Shown here piece by piece: positions 10,261-21,800 of a stretch of 64,000 bases of DNA. Location: contig CBFFRP010000109.1 of the NCBI GenBank assembly GCA_965644295.1, forward strand, positions 62,001 to 126,000. Reading direction: 5' to 3'. A program made the translations under genes and the position numbers. How positions within the stretch are numbered: position 1 is the first letter of the stretch; every line of letters starts with the position of its first letter. The notes under the pieces are model-generated. The model had not been told where the DNA came from. It did not search any database and saw nothing but the letters and a program-made list of their open reading frames with translations. The stretch is from Paraphysomonas bandaiensis. Its lineage: Eukaryota > Chrysophyceae.

Positions 10261-13024
10261 TTACACTATATCATCTTCGTCATCCTTCTTCTCAGAGCCA
10301 AAAGGAATTAACTTTTGTTCACAGTTGGGTGGTATGTCTCTAGGCATTACTCTACGCAGCCAGTTTATCGCATTCATAACATTCGAGTCAGTGCGGTAAA
10401 AGTTCATCACTTTCATAATTTCATCTACAAGACCGTCTTTCAGAAGCGTGTTTTTCAGTTTCTTGTGCATGTTTCCGTGGATGCAGTACCCTATTAGTGT
10501 AATGCATGGTGCACATATCTCATTGTCGAGAGGAAAAGTTCTCATGCACCGCAGCGACAGAAAGGACACTTTCTCCCGTACATTGATTCGACTAAATCCA
10601 ATGCCTTCTTTCTGCGCAAATATTACAAGATAACGGAGCCCAATAAGGTGTTCATATCTGTTCATCGGAAACTCTGCAAGACGGTCTAACACAGCCAGCG
10701 GACCGCCTTTGACGACTCTTTTCCATTGTGAGGTTATAGATATCGGTTGCAGCTCTTCTCCTGGGATGACTGAGACAGAAGCTTTGGAGAGGTTTCCCCA
10801 ACCCCCGATATTGTATGCAGCGACAGCAAACTCAACCCGTACTCCAGAGGGAAGATGTGACACGTTGTACCTGTTGGCTCTCCATTTTCCAGTTTCATGA
10901 GGAACGAACTCTGCACCTGGCACAACCGACCAGTCATAGAAAAGTCGACAGTTGTTGCGCATGTATATCTTATAATGAGTAGGAGCAATGCCATCAAAAG
11001 CAGGCATCGACCACTCCAACAGGGCACTATTGGCAGTACACTTAATAATGAATGGTGCCATGGGAGGTGCAGGAGGACCACACAAGCAACACACTGGGTT
11101 ATTTGCTGCCGAGCAGTCATCATCCGGTACGAAAATGACGGGGTCCTGGGCGTGAGGAACCTTATTTCCACTTGAGTCTATCACAAACTCTACCGTGGTT
11201 GCTATTCTACTCTTCATCTCACGTCGCAAATAAAGAAAAAGGTCCATAGCAGATATGTAAGTACTATTATTAGCCGGAGAAATTCGCCCAGATAGACCGT
11301 CGCAAATTACTCGGCCAAAAAGAGTATACCTGTCCATGAGCGCACTGTACTGCCTAGGAGCAGTGCCGGTTTTCATCATATGATTATAATGCCTAGAACG
11401 GATGTAGTTTACAGGAGGAGCTAGGCCCAACTTGAAAACCCATGCAGCCAGCGCGAGACGGTACTTGATCATCTACATACACACAATAAATACGATACAA
11501 ATACATGACTAAATTTGTAGTGATCACAAAAAACATTTAACCCGCAACAAAAAATACCACTACGCAAATATAAAGAACTACCTCTTTCGTGGTAGGGAGG
11601 GCAAGTTGTATTCCAAGTTCCGACACTGCTTCTTCCTCCTCATCTGCAACCTTTCTGTCGCTTTCAATTTTAGCGTTTTTGCTCTTACTATCTTTTTCTT
11701 TATCCATCGACTCAGGTTTTACCTCTACTTTCTTCGTTTTCTTCTTCTTTGCCTTTTTCCTGGATTCTTTCTTTTCTACTCCATCAGGTTCTTCTTTTTT
11801 CTCGTCTTTGCCTTCTGCTACCGGTTCGGCGGTGACCTTCTTCCAACGCATGCCAGGCTGCTTCGGCTTAGTGGCTGAGATCTCGGTGTACTCGATTCCA
11901 CGCATCCATTCCTTCTGATACTCTGCTACGATATCGGCGGAGAGGTCTCGTTCTGCCAAGACTGCCACGCGCTGAATTTCTCCTACTCGGCTTGGCGTTC
12001 TTCTCAACGACGATTCAGAGGCAGAGGAAGGGGAAAGAACAGTCGTCGTGCCCGTAGATGTGCCGGCAGCTCCAGTGGAAATGCGCAAGGCGCCCCTTCT
12101 GGTGTTGGCCTGGGATGTCATAGGCTGGTGACTGTTCATGTCCGCTATTGTCGTGCCTACATTACAGGAGCCAATCACACAGGCCTTAGCCAGGTCCGCA
12201 AGACGCACTAGGCTGTCTTCTGTGGGATAAAGATAACGACTTTTGAACATAGACTTCGGGATGGGTTTTTGGTGGGCTGCATTGACAGCGATTACTTTAC
12301 GGTCACAGCCCAGTAGATGTATCAAGTGAGCAAACTCCGAGAGAGATAGTGAAGTCGCGGCTGCTTGCTTCGCACTGCGCCAGACCGTATCTTTAAAGCA
12401 CACATAGCAGTTGTCCTTTGTCTTGCCAACTTTGAGTTCAACAATATGTGTGCAGATATAAATGAACAAATACGACCTCTTCTTTATCATGCGTCGCATG
12501 CGATCCAGCGCATCCCTGAATGCCTTCACTGTCGGGTTCTTCAGAGATATAACATTCTCACCACGAAATTTACATATAAAGTCGTGACTTAAGAGATACT
12601 CGAACACGTTATGGTCTCCTTCAGTCTGTTGACTCAAGTCAGTCATACGTTCATTAGAAAATTTGCTACAAGTAATTAAGAGGGCGTAGCCATCTGCATC
12701 CGAAAACCCTGGGTCGTAATCTTCAGGGCATTGGAAGTCACGTGGTGTCGGTAGATCCCCGGCACCAAGAATTTTCGGTTTTTTAACGCTCGTCTCGCCC
12801 GTTGTTTTGTTTTTATAGTAGTACACACTTGTATTGCGGTCTTTCAACTTGACAAAGTTCTGGCGTATCATATCCTTTAGCAGATCACGGGCCATCTTCG
12901 CCCTGAAGGCATTCTGAATATAGCGAGCCGCTGCATCTTGCCTCTCTTCCTCAAGCTCCTCTTCAGATAAATCAAGAGCCTCATGATCATCATCGGGGTA
13001 ATCTTTTTCTTTCTTCTTTCCCAT
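10261..13024 (-). CDS. IQ motif / caspase-like (pseudo-peptidase) / FN3 / helical-repeat protein
   Basis: Two exons, 13024-11582 and 11472-10261, joined in phase 0 across a 109-bp intron, give 884 residues. Order: a Lys/Asp-rich start; an IQ motif (YIQNAFRAKMARDLL, about 35-49) that may bind calmodulin; a WW-like stretch (VYYYKNKTTGETS); then a C14-like p20 fold beginning DGYALLITCS (about 111). His193 in FIYICTHI fits the catalytic histidine, but the usual cysteine position in KVIAVNAAHQKP (about 243-254) is Ala. A Ser/Lys-rich insert of about 240 residues follows. In exon 2 a p10-like end (ISAMDLFLYLRREM, AQDPVIFVPDD) is followed by an FN3 domain (LLEWSMPAFDGIAPTHYKIY to GVRVEFAVAAYNIGGWG) and an armadillo-like helical tail. 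The caspase halves lying on both sides of the intron support the join. Probably non-proteolytic. The role is unknown. Confidence 0.8.
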
Positions 13025-13586
13025 CTTAGTTGATGTACGTCAATTTAATACAAATTGATGTGATGTGTATCGTGTCCTCCTCTGCTATGATATAACTATA
13101 TTACACTCTACTCCTCATATCATATCTTCTCCACTGAGAAAACATACACACTAGAGTGATGGCATTGATCTCTGATCAACTTATCAACACACAGCTCTAG
13201 GTAACTGCTAATCATGAAACAGTTTCTTCAAGGCCATAGCTGCTCATCATATGCATGTGTCTGTACATATATGCTCTCTACACACTGTGTAGTCATCATA
13301 TACAGTGCAGTTCAGTCAGTTATTTAAACCAATACATCAATAATAAAACTCTACTTTTCACGTATATATGCAGTCCCAAATACAGTATTTTGTGCTAATG
13401 CTGTAGATTCTCTATTTTTCTAACCTGAAAGTCGTGTTTTCCTTGTTACTTTCGATGTTTGGACATCTGCTTCTACACTGCAGCAGCATACGACGGCAGG
13501 ATATTATAAAAAAGGTTCGCTCTCTGCAGTGTGTATCTGCTGGATCAGTCCCTCATAGTGCAGATATCAGACATACACCATAACTG
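13025..13586. promoter_or_regulatory. Divergent intergenic region
   Basis: Separates the start codons of the caspase-like gene (-) and the GST-like gene (+), so it should contain both promoters. It is AT-rich with repeated TCATCATAT-type motifs around 13107-13117 and 13246-13300. No specific element can be assigned. Confidence 0.35.
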
Positions 13587-14391
13587 ATGATCAAAAACTA
13601 TACGCGGAATATTCGACAGCAGTATAAATCTGCAGTGAGATTGTTTTCACTTGCTCAAAATAGCGGCATCAGTGGCAAGCAGATAACACTATGGCACTCT
13701 CCTCATTCCAGATCACTCCGTTGCTTGTGGACAATGGAAGAAATGGGCATTCGTGACTATAATCTCATCACCATGCCTTTCCCTCCGCGTGTGTTTCACA
13801 AAGATTTTCTTAAGGCGAATATTCTTGGCACGATTCCTTATTTCGAAGATGGCGACAGCAAGATGACAGAATCTTCCGCCGGTGAGTAGTTGCCTACAGT
13901 AGATTATTGTATTGACTATTGCAGTGTGTCAGTACCTTGTCAGCAAATATGGTCCTACTTCTCTGGATGTGCAGCCACAGGATCCAGACTACGCATCGTA
14001 TTTGAATTGGTTACACCATGCTGACGCCACCCTGACATTTCCTCAGACCATAGTTTTAAGGTATACATTGCAGGAACCTGGAAGGGCTGACTCTGCAGTT
14101 GAGGATTATGCCAAATGGTACATTGCTCGCCTGCGATTGCTAGATAAGACTTTGGAAGACGGAAGAAAATACCTCGTTGGAGACCGATTTACCATAGCTG
14201 ACATCTGCGTTTCTTTCGCTCTGTATTTGGGGCAACATTTAAAGGTTAACGATGAGACCTTGTCATCACGCTACAAACCTCAGACAAAAGCATATTTGGA
14301 GGACATGATAAGCCGAGAGGCATTTTTGAAATCTCTGGCGATACAGAAACAATCCTTGAAGGATTTCAAGCAAGCTCATGAAGCTAAGTAA
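13587..14391 (+). CDS. Glutathione S-transferase-like protein, possibly mitochondrial
   Basis: Exons 13587-13881 and 13925-14391 are separated by a 43-bp intron (donor GTGAGT) and encode 253 residues. After the first 30 residues comes a thioredoxin-like N-domain: a beta strand (QITLWHSPHSRSLRC) with Ser/Cys candidates for the active site, a conserved proline in LGTIPYFEDG, and the ESSA motif of the glutathione site, which is split by the intron. The C-terminal helical domain has the N-capping signature GDRFTIADICVSFALYL typical of GSTs. The start is rich in Arg, Lys, Ser and Gln without acids (MIKNYTRNIRQQYKSAVRLF), which resembles a mitochondrial presequence. Class and substrate are not clear. 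Glutathione conjugation or isomerisation is inferred from the fold. Confidence 0.85.
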
Positions 14392-14982
14392 GTAAAATTG
14401 CGCACATTACTTTATGTCCTCTACTGATGAAGTACGTATCGATGATTATCGGGAATTAATATTTAATGTGTTCAATTTATACAATATTCTGGTATGTTAG
14501 ATAGTGTGCTGGGAATCACCTGGACTGTGTTATTGACTGGTAATATACTATTATACATGATACACAATACACAGTATTAATACATCAGCTATAGTACGAG
14601 GCTTTTCTCAAGGATAGTCAAATTACTTCTTATCAGCCTTAGTCAGAAGTCAGCAAAGTTGGACTTCAGAGCAAATTCTCAAGATTTGATTTTCATAGCA
14701 TGGAATTACTTCTTGGTTTTCCTGTGGCTCTTGAATATTGAATAGAAAAGTCATTTAACTCGAGCCTACAACAGCTGTACACGAATACCCATCAGTACCA
14801 CCACGTGGGATTAATTGTAAAAGTAATTAGTAAGTAAGTAGTAAGTAACAAGTACTGTGTTGCGAATACACCGCCATCAGCCATTTCAACACATTCTAAT
14901 TAAATTGAGAAAAAATATTACTTATTTGAAAAAACAAAATATTTACACACATATAAGCAAAACTGGCAATATAGGTATACTG
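14392..14982. other. Convergent intergenic region
   Basis: About 590 bp between the 3' ends of the GST-like gene (+) and the K+ channel gene (-). It is AT-rich and contains a short GTAAGTAA/AGTAAGTA repeat near 14820-14850. No gene is seen. Terminators and polyadenylation sites of both genes should lie here. Confidence 0.4.
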
Positions 14983-16612
14983 CTATAATTTGTTTTGTGG
15001 AGTTTCTAAGGATGAGATTGCACTATCAGGGTTCGTTGCGTGATTAGGAGCTTCCCTCCCACTCCGAATCTTAGCTAAGGCGGCCAGTTTTATTTGCTCC
15101 TCTTCCAATGCAAACAGTCGCAGATCCTACATAGCAATTACTGCGTACACTTATTATATAAAAAAGTAATATACCTCTCCATCCAAAGCCCCGCTACCAT
15201 CTTTATCCAGTTCATCAAACCGCTGCACACCACCATACTAAGTCAGTACTCACACGCGCATGCGCTTTTATACACACACCTTCAACCACGGCTTTATATC
15301 CCTCTCCATATCAAGACCATTCATTTGGACCAACATAGCTGTTAGAAACTCAACTTTATCCACCCCTCCGCCGTCCACATCCATGGCCAATATGGCACTC
15401 AGATCTAGCTTTCTCTCTAACAATGCAAGCTTCTGCTTCTCGTGCTTTATCTCGGCGTCAATCGCTGCAAGGTTACCTAACATGACAGATAACAAGCGAA
15501 TACACATACCAATAAATTTAAACCTATAGCGCCCGCCACCACAATAACTGACACGATGATGTAGAAAATAGAAAATATCCTGAGGGAGGCAGGAATAATT
15601 TTATTGAGAGTGAAACCTAAACAATGTCCGGTGATACCTGGATGACTCATACTCCAGAGTAAGATCCCCATATCCAACAGTCTACAGATCATATATGATA
15701 GTCACCATTAATACAGTAGGCTTGATGTGTATGACTTACCAATGTGGTAATAAAGCTCCAGTACAATGCTCTAATAAACGTCCAGTTCTCATTGTACTGA
15801 AAGAATAGAGTCCCGACAAGTACACAGAGAATGATCATGAAAAATGATAAAGCAATTTTCCATCCATGGGGCTCCTTGAGATCAGTAGGATCATCGTCTA
15901 GGTTTTCAAGGGCCTTTTTCTCAGCATAGTCGAGAATAGATCGCGCGAAGTCGTTTATTATCGTGAATATGAACACAAGACCAAATATAACATAGAAAAT
16001 TGTAAATATTCTGGAGCCTAGAGCAATGGATTCACACAAGGGTTAGTATCATAATCACACATACCGTCATCCGTAGGTGACAAATCTCCATATCCGACAG
16101 TCGTCACTTGGAATAATAAAGTATTAATATAATATAACACACACCATATGCCCCTTACATGACACAGTGATGAAGTACACGCAATCAACTATGTTCCAGT
16201 TCTCCCGATAATGGTAAAACAATATTCCAAACCCGTAAAACGCACAAACTACTGCTACATTTTTGAATACCTTGGAGTGCTTGGACAGCCAAGAGGACCA
16301 GTTCTCTTGCTGAGTTAGTGACTCCTCCACCACACAAGGGTCGATAAGATGAGAGTTCCCTTGTTTATTGGCTGTCTGAATCTCTCGAATTAATCGGGAC
16401 ATCTTTGACAAGTTCTGTATAGGAGTGTGGAACAATGAGGCATCTGCTGGTAGCAGTAGCTTTGTAATTCTAACTGTGGCGTACTCTGTACCTGTACATA
16501 GACAGTACAGTACATGTATGTGTATCCTCATACGAGGAGCTTCTGCTGTACGTTTTTTGATGGTGAATTTTTGGTGATCTTTTGGCAGATTTCGAATTAT
16601 TTTTGTACACAT
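14983..16612 (-). CDS. Two-pore-domain potassium channel with C-terminal EF-hand (TPK-like)
   Basis: Eight exons (16612-16159, 16106-16065, 16017-15740, 15681-15638, 15579-15506, 15464-15280, 15237-15175, 15126-14983) give 427 residues in frame. Two membrane-pore-membrane units each carry the selectivity filter TVGYGD: the first continues LSPTDD and the second LTLEYESS. Each filter is rebuilt across introns. Transmembrane helices include VAVVCAFYGFGILFY, IFTIFYVIFGLVFIFTII, ALSFFMIILCVLVGTLFF and IFSIFYIIVSVIVVAG. The cytosolic tail has a degenerate EF loop (MDVDGGGVDKVEF, one residue short) and a canonical one (DKDGSGALDGED), suggesting Ca2+ regulation as in plant vacuolar TPK channels. The N-terminal exon may hide a further 42-bp in-frame intron (16532-16491). 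The exact splice site before the EF region is uncertain. Membrane location is not determined. Confidence 0.9.
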
Positions 16613-17472
16613 CTCGGCTGATGGACACTCAGCGTCTGCCAGGCAGCATGTGCAGTCGACTGCTCTACAGTCGTGATGCTTGTGTTCTTAATGATGGGAG
16701 ACCGAAAAGGGGCATTCCACTCTCTAATTTATTGGCATGTGGCTATATATACTCTCTCTCTGGTAGTTGGATGGTATGATATATGAGAGAAGTTCAGTGC
16801 GTGTATGTCACTGTTGTGAAATGCCACATGACGACATATGCTCAGTATCGCAACTGACTTCAGGGCACACAATTCCGAATATGATATTTAAGCGTTGTGG
16901 TGACTGTATGGACCGCTATGCTTCGTCAAAATCATTTGGTGGTATTCGCTACGAAATTAATCTGCAAAGCCTCCCAGTGGTGATTATGGATTACAATAAA
17001 ACCCTGGATAGATTCAGTGGGACCACTTCTATGTATTACATAGTTGCAATTTTGTGTCTTTAATACATACACACACAGAGGAAAGGGGCGCTCATCCCGC
17101 TTAGGTATTCTTTCGGAGCCGAAAAGGCTCTCCGTATTGCAAGTAAACTTTCTTTCCTCTCTGTGTGTTTCATATATCACTGATGTTGGGTACATATTAC
17201 CCCAACTTGTGTTGTGGAAGCATTCTGTTGGGAAGCGGAGTTGAGTGTACAAAGTTACATAGTTACAGAATTTGCGTTCAAACATTTATAATGTTATTAG
17301 CTTCCACCAATGGAATCGTAACATTAACAGTGGTCTAGTTGTTTGAGTAGATACTCCTTACTATGTACTAGTTTTATAGTAAGGTACCATTGCTAAAGAG
17401 AAATTTTAAACTCAGTGACTGTACATCTGTACATTGTGTTGTGTGCATGTAGTGTATTGACACCGTCGCATA
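16613..17472. other. Intergenic region with an inverted-repeat structure
   Basis: Upstream flank of the K+ channel gene. A 96-codon cysteine-containing ORF (16773-17063, +) has no domain and is not accepted as a gene. An imperfect inverted repeat spans about 17070-17167 and is listed separately. Confidence 0.4.
17070..17167. repeat. Imperfect inverted repeat with nested hairpin
   Basis: The left arm near 17072-17084 (CACACAGAGGAAAG) is complementary, apart from a 2-nt bulge, to the right arm near 17151-17167 (CTTTCCTCTCTGTGTG). Inside it a second short stem is formed by GGAGCC/GGCTCT around 17115-17132 with a GAAA-like loop. A transcript of either strand could fold into a long hairpin. Whether it is an RNA gene, a small fold-back element or chance is open. 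Confidence 0.5.
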
Positions 17473-17757
17473 ATGGTCAACGCAACCACTGTTCAAGTAC
17501 TACTAGTCTTCACACAATTGCTTTTAGAGTGGGGAACTCCGGCAGTAGTAGCAATTATTCGACTATATAATGTTATCAGAAACCTCTCTACTATCAATGT
17601 TTTTATCAGTAAGCAACTAGTCACCGGTGATTTCGTCATGTTATTTTCTTCGGCCTCGATCCTGGTATCAAGTGGCACTTATTGCAGTCAGTGGTTTCAG
17701 ACACTAATGAGAAGAAGAAATGCTGATAATCAACAAAAGAGGGAAAGGAAAAAATAA
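17473..17757 (+). CDS. Possible small membrane protein, unrecognised
   Basis: A 94-residue ORF with an ATG start. It has two hydrophobic stretches (VQVLLVFTQLLLEW and VMLFSSASILVSSG) and ends in a strongly basic tail (MRRRNADNQQKRERKK). No family is recognised. The composition is plausible for a short membrane protein, but it could be chance in AT-rich DNA or one exon of a longer gene. Confidence 0.3.
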   Translation: MVNATTVQVLLVFTQLLLEWGTPAVVAIIRLYNVIRNLSTINVFISKQLVTGDFVMLFSSASILVSSGTYCSQWFQTLMRRRNADNQQKRERKK

Positions 17758-17973
17758 GCAGGTGTGCATCACTACTTTGTTTGAAACTGAAGTGTCCTTC
17801 CCACTTAAATTATTCACTCGTTAAGAGATATACGTGAATCAATGACTCCTAATACCTGCAAGTTCTGATAGTAGATTCTGTTGCACAGGTCACTACTTTC
17901 CAATCATCCGGATGTTTATGTGAAAATGAGTGGACTCTTTGCACTCAAAACCAAAACTATGGGAGGTTAAAAC

Positions 17974-18228
17974 GTGTCATATCCCCACTCGATTCCTCAC
18001 TTGGGCAAGGTGCAACCACTTCCGCACTTTAGAGTGAGGGAGAATTTGTTTAGCGCGCTTTACAATTGTGCTGTAACCTCGCGAGGACTTCGTACTCTAG
18101 AAAAAGCAGTTGTCAATCTTCTCCAGCCGCTTTATGTTGCAGCTAAACAAATGATTCAAGACCGCAGTCGACGATACATTACCACACAAGGGGCCACATA
18201 TACCCCGCAGAACACGTCAGAAATGTAG
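17974..18228 (+). CDS. Possible exon or short ORF, unrecognised
   Basis: About 84 codons open without an internal ATG start, ending at a TAG. Composition is protein-like, with an amphipathic stretch (LRTLEKAVVNLLQPLYVAAK) followed by basic residues. It precedes the GC-rich segment at 18269-18547 that resembles the internal part of the repeat at 56.6 kb. It could be an exon or part of a mobile element. Confidence 0.25.
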   Translation: MSYPHSIPHLGKVQPLPHFRVRENLFSALYNCAVTSRGLRTLEKAVVNLLQPLYVAAKQMIQDRSRRYITTQGATYTPQNTSEM

Positions 18229-18268
18229 CACCACACGATTAAAACGTAAAAACACACAACGGAAATCG

Positions 18269-18655
18269 ATGGCTCTTCGCTTACTAGATGCAACAAGGAG
18301 ACCTAGCTTACCCCACGCGGCTATCTCTTCCACAACCCCTGCACAAGTGGAAATGCCACGGCGCTGTCTCCGCCAGCTAGTCTTTCGCCCTATGCCCACC
18401 TCGCAGCCTGCATCATCTCCTGACACGCCGGAGTCTCAATCTACCCCCTCGCCCATGTATCTCAGGCTAGGAACACTCGACTCACTAATTCAGAATCCTG
18501 TGCCTCCCCAAAGCCCTGCGAGCCCTAACCAAGATGCGCCCCCCTGACCAAGCATCATCGACACTCCAAGGACTCATGTCCATAGAGATCTTCTCTCCCT
18601 CACATTAAAGAACCAAAGTGGTTGTACCTTGGTGCTTGCGTCGCATTGATCAAAG
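18269..18655 (+). repeat. GC-rich segment plus fragment of the dispersed repeat (copy 6)
   Basis: 18269-18547 is proline-codon-rich and GC-rich compared with its surroundings. It is followed at 18612-18655 by GTGGTTGTACCTTGGTGCTT, the 3' block of the dispersed repeat. The same order (GC-rich segment, then that block) is seen at 56569-56940. This suggests a degraded copy of the same element. The GC-rich parts match in character, not clearly in sequence. Confidence 0.45.
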
Positions 18656-20303
18656 GCGAGTCTTAAGAAGGCGGTATTTTTTATGCGGCTACATGTCTAA
18701 TTGTTTCCATTGGCCAACTATTAATTCTGACACTTTCAGCGTATTTCTTCGGAAGGTATCTCGACTGTGCATCATAAGGACCGCACGTAATACTCAATCC
18801 TTTAATTCACATCAATCGAAGAAACTACACATTATGTGCATCTGACTTCCGACTACATACACACAAAGGCATTCTTTCTGGCATAAGACGTATCATTTAA
18901 ATGCAATTGAGAATGTTGTTTAAAATGTTTAAAAATTTACGGTTGATTGATATTAAGAGTTGTTGAACTTCTGATTTATTCTGATAATGAATTGGTAATG
19001 AATCTGTCGTGTTCAAACTTGAATTCTTTCTGCATAATAACTAATCAATCTCTTTTGCATGGTTCGCTCTAAAATCAATATCATTTCCATCTGCATCTTT
19101 ACAACCATTGGAACTGTCATATCCTTTTTAATAATCACTGATTCTACTACTGTTACTTAGTGTTGCCATTTCAGAATTTTTTGATTAGCTGAATAATTTT
19201 CAAGTCTCTACAACCATTGGAACTGTCATATCCATTTTAATAATCACTGATTCTACTACTGTTACTTAGTGTTGCCATTTCAGAATTTTTTGATTAGCTG
19301 AATAATTTTCAAGAGTTTGTAAGTAACTGAGTTTACAATAATCATATTCTTTAAAGTCACTCAGATTTTCTTCTGCTTCTCCCAATGATTGTTCAACAAT
19401 TGCTTTGTCCATATTGTGTAATATAAGCTTAGTTTATAAAATATTTTTAGAATATAAAAATGCTGCTATACTATAATATAAAATTAGCAAATTTATTTAA
19501 TCTTCCTCCTAGGTACATTACTTACAGAGTGAGTGTGTGACGTGAACTGACTCTGCTATGGCTATATAATACTGTTGTTCTTTCTACTACGTGTGTTCTC
19601 TCGTTGGGCTAATGATTACTAGGCTCAGGAAATATACTCACAATCCAGCTGGTACTCCGATTCATTCTTTCATATTGGTGGTCGTACAGCGCTCCTCTTT
19701 CATGTCTAAATGTGATGTCTAGATGTGTGAATATCCACATTGCCATACTCTTACATAACAATGTCAGAGAAGATGTACACAGGAGTGTGAATAGGGTGAA
19801 CCCCACACACTAATATGAAGCAGCAGATGTATGTGTATACATCTATAGAAGTATGACAAACGTGAGAAAAATGTTCTAATTTGGGACTTCTGAGTGAACG
19901 CTAAGTGTACCTATGCCACCACTCTCAACCCGCTGATCGTCATGAGCTACATAAGTGCAGCTTCCCGCAGAGGTGTTTGTAACTGCATGTGGCCTCAAGC
20001 GCGCACATAGTGTACGATCTCAAGTCCAATGCTCTAACGGATAAGCGTTGAAATCTTTAGTTTTTCTCGAAATAGCAGCAATTTCTCTTGAAAATCCTCA
20101 ATTTTTGTCATAACCTCTCTCATATTTCTCTGTCCATGTTTTGAAATCTGTGTATGTGTGTATATGGCAGACATATGTATGTACAGTGTGTATGTATTCA
20201 TGCATCTAGACGGTGATGGAGGGCCTCATCCACATGTATATATACACCTCCACATCACACATACATATATCTCTATACACATACATATCCCCTCATCACT
20301 CTG
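18656..20303. other. Intergenic with a 109-bp tandem duplication
   Basis: No gene is seen. A direct duplication lies at 19101-19315 (listed separately). The region just before the EHD-like start codon (20154-20290) is a run of short CA/TA-rich microsatellite-like sequence. Confidence 0.45.
19101..19315. repeat. 109-bp tandem direct duplication
   Basis: The sequence starting ACAACCATTGGAACTGTCAT at 19101 is repeated from 19210 to about 19315 almost without change (cctttttaat versus ccattttaat). Near identity indicates a recent duplication. No coding potential is seen. Confidence 0.9.
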
Positions 20304-21800
20304 ATGCCTCTCAGTCAAAAGAAGAAGAAACAGGAAGGAGTGGTTGTACAGGAGCTGACCACTCTATACGAGAGCAAGCTGCTTCCCATCGAGAGGAAGT
20401 ACATGTTCCATAAGTTCCATGCGCCTGAAATACTGCCCAGTGAACTCAGTGCTAAGCCTCAAGTGCTTCTTCTGGGGCAATACAGCACTGGAAAAACAAG
20501 TTTCATAAGGAATTTATTGGGCAGTGATTATCCGGGTATACACATCGGCCCGGAGCCAACCACTGACAGGTTCATAGCTGTGGTTCATGGAGATGAAACC
20601 AAAGTCATTAAAGGAAACTCTCTTACAGCTGTGGATGATCTTCCTTATGCTGGATTATCTGTGTTTGGTGGGGGATTTCTCAATAAGTTTGAAGCTGCCG
20701 TTACCTCTTCTCCGATACTGAAGTAATTCATACACATCTCTAAGTCATCAATAATATTTTATATTTCTAGAGATATTTCTATCATAGATACGCCAGGTGT
20801 CTTGTCAGGAGAAAAACAGAGACTATCCAGAGGGTAAGTGTTACTTTTGTGATGAGGAGGCCAGGTACTTACTCCGTATGACAGTTATGACTTTGCTCAA
20901 GTCAGCAGGTGGTTCGCGGAGAGAAGTGACTTAATATTGTTGCTATTTGACTCCTACAAACTTGATATATCGGATGAATTTAAAGGCGTTATTGAGAATC
21001 TGAAAAATCATGACGACAAAGTTCACTGCGTCATGAACAAGGCTGATCAGCTAGATCCGGAGTCCCTTATGAAGGTTTACGGTGCATTGCTGTGGTCAAT
21101 GGGTAAGATATTCCGTGGTGCCGAAGTCCCTCGAGTGTACTGTGGATCCTTCCGCGAGGAAAAGCTTCAGCGAAAGGAGTTTGAGGCTCTGTTCGAGAAA
21201 GATAGGGCAGCACTCTTGGCCCATCTGGGTGAGCTTCCTCGGATGTGCGGCATGCGCAAAGTAAATGAGATGGTCAAGAGAATTCGTCTCAACATCGTAC
21301 ATGTCTGTATCCTAGGGCACCTCAAAAGTAAAATGCCTTACCTATGGGGGTTCGAGTCTACTCAAAAGAAACTTCTAAATAATCTAGAAGAAGTGTACAG
21401 GGAAGTCAGACACATGTATAACCTTCCCGAAGGTGATTTCCCCCCTGTGGCTGAATTCAGGGCTGAGCTGCAGAGTCATAATTTCTCGAAATTTCCAAAG
21501 TGCGATCGCGACACTTTGAATAAGCTCAAAGAGATGTTGAGTACGGATATACCCGTCATATTCAAGAGTATTGCAGGGGTATCCTCTGGTAAAGCAGCTG
21601 CTGACAACGAGGAGGACGGAGAAAACCGGAGTCTTCAGGCAATGATGGATTTCGACTTCAACTCTTCGGAGGGAACAGATACTAAAGCAGTTGTAGTGTT
21701 GACTGCTGTTTTGGTGCTGGTGATAGCGATTGCAATAGCTTTCTTTCATGATAATGGTGAGAGTCTACAGCGACTATTTAGCCAGGTGAAGGGAGCGTAA
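20304..21800 (+). CDS. EHD-like dynamin-family GTPase with a C-terminal transmembrane segment
   Basis: Exons 20304-20722, 20771-20833 and 20885-21800 (introns 48 and 51 bp) encode 465 residues. The GTPase has P-loop GQYSTGKTSFI (about 58-68), switch and G3 region DTPGVLSGEKQR, and G4 NKAD. It is preceded by the short helix and KYMFHKFHAPE segment typical of EHD proteins, which bend endosomal membranes using ATP or GTP. The helical domain continues to about residue 400. Instead of a C-terminal EH domain, the protein ends with a linker and one hydrophobic helix (AVVVLTAVLVLVIAIAIAFF) close to the C-terminus, which would make it tail-anchored. Membrane remodelling in the endocytic pathway is inferred from the family. 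The tail suggests fixed membrane residence rather than reversible recruitment. Confidence 0.88.

Noticed and set aside
16773-17063. Cysteine-containing ORF of 96 codons (+)
   Set aside because: No recognisable zinc-binding spacing, no splice context, and it overlaps the inverted-repeat region. Composition is compatible with chance.
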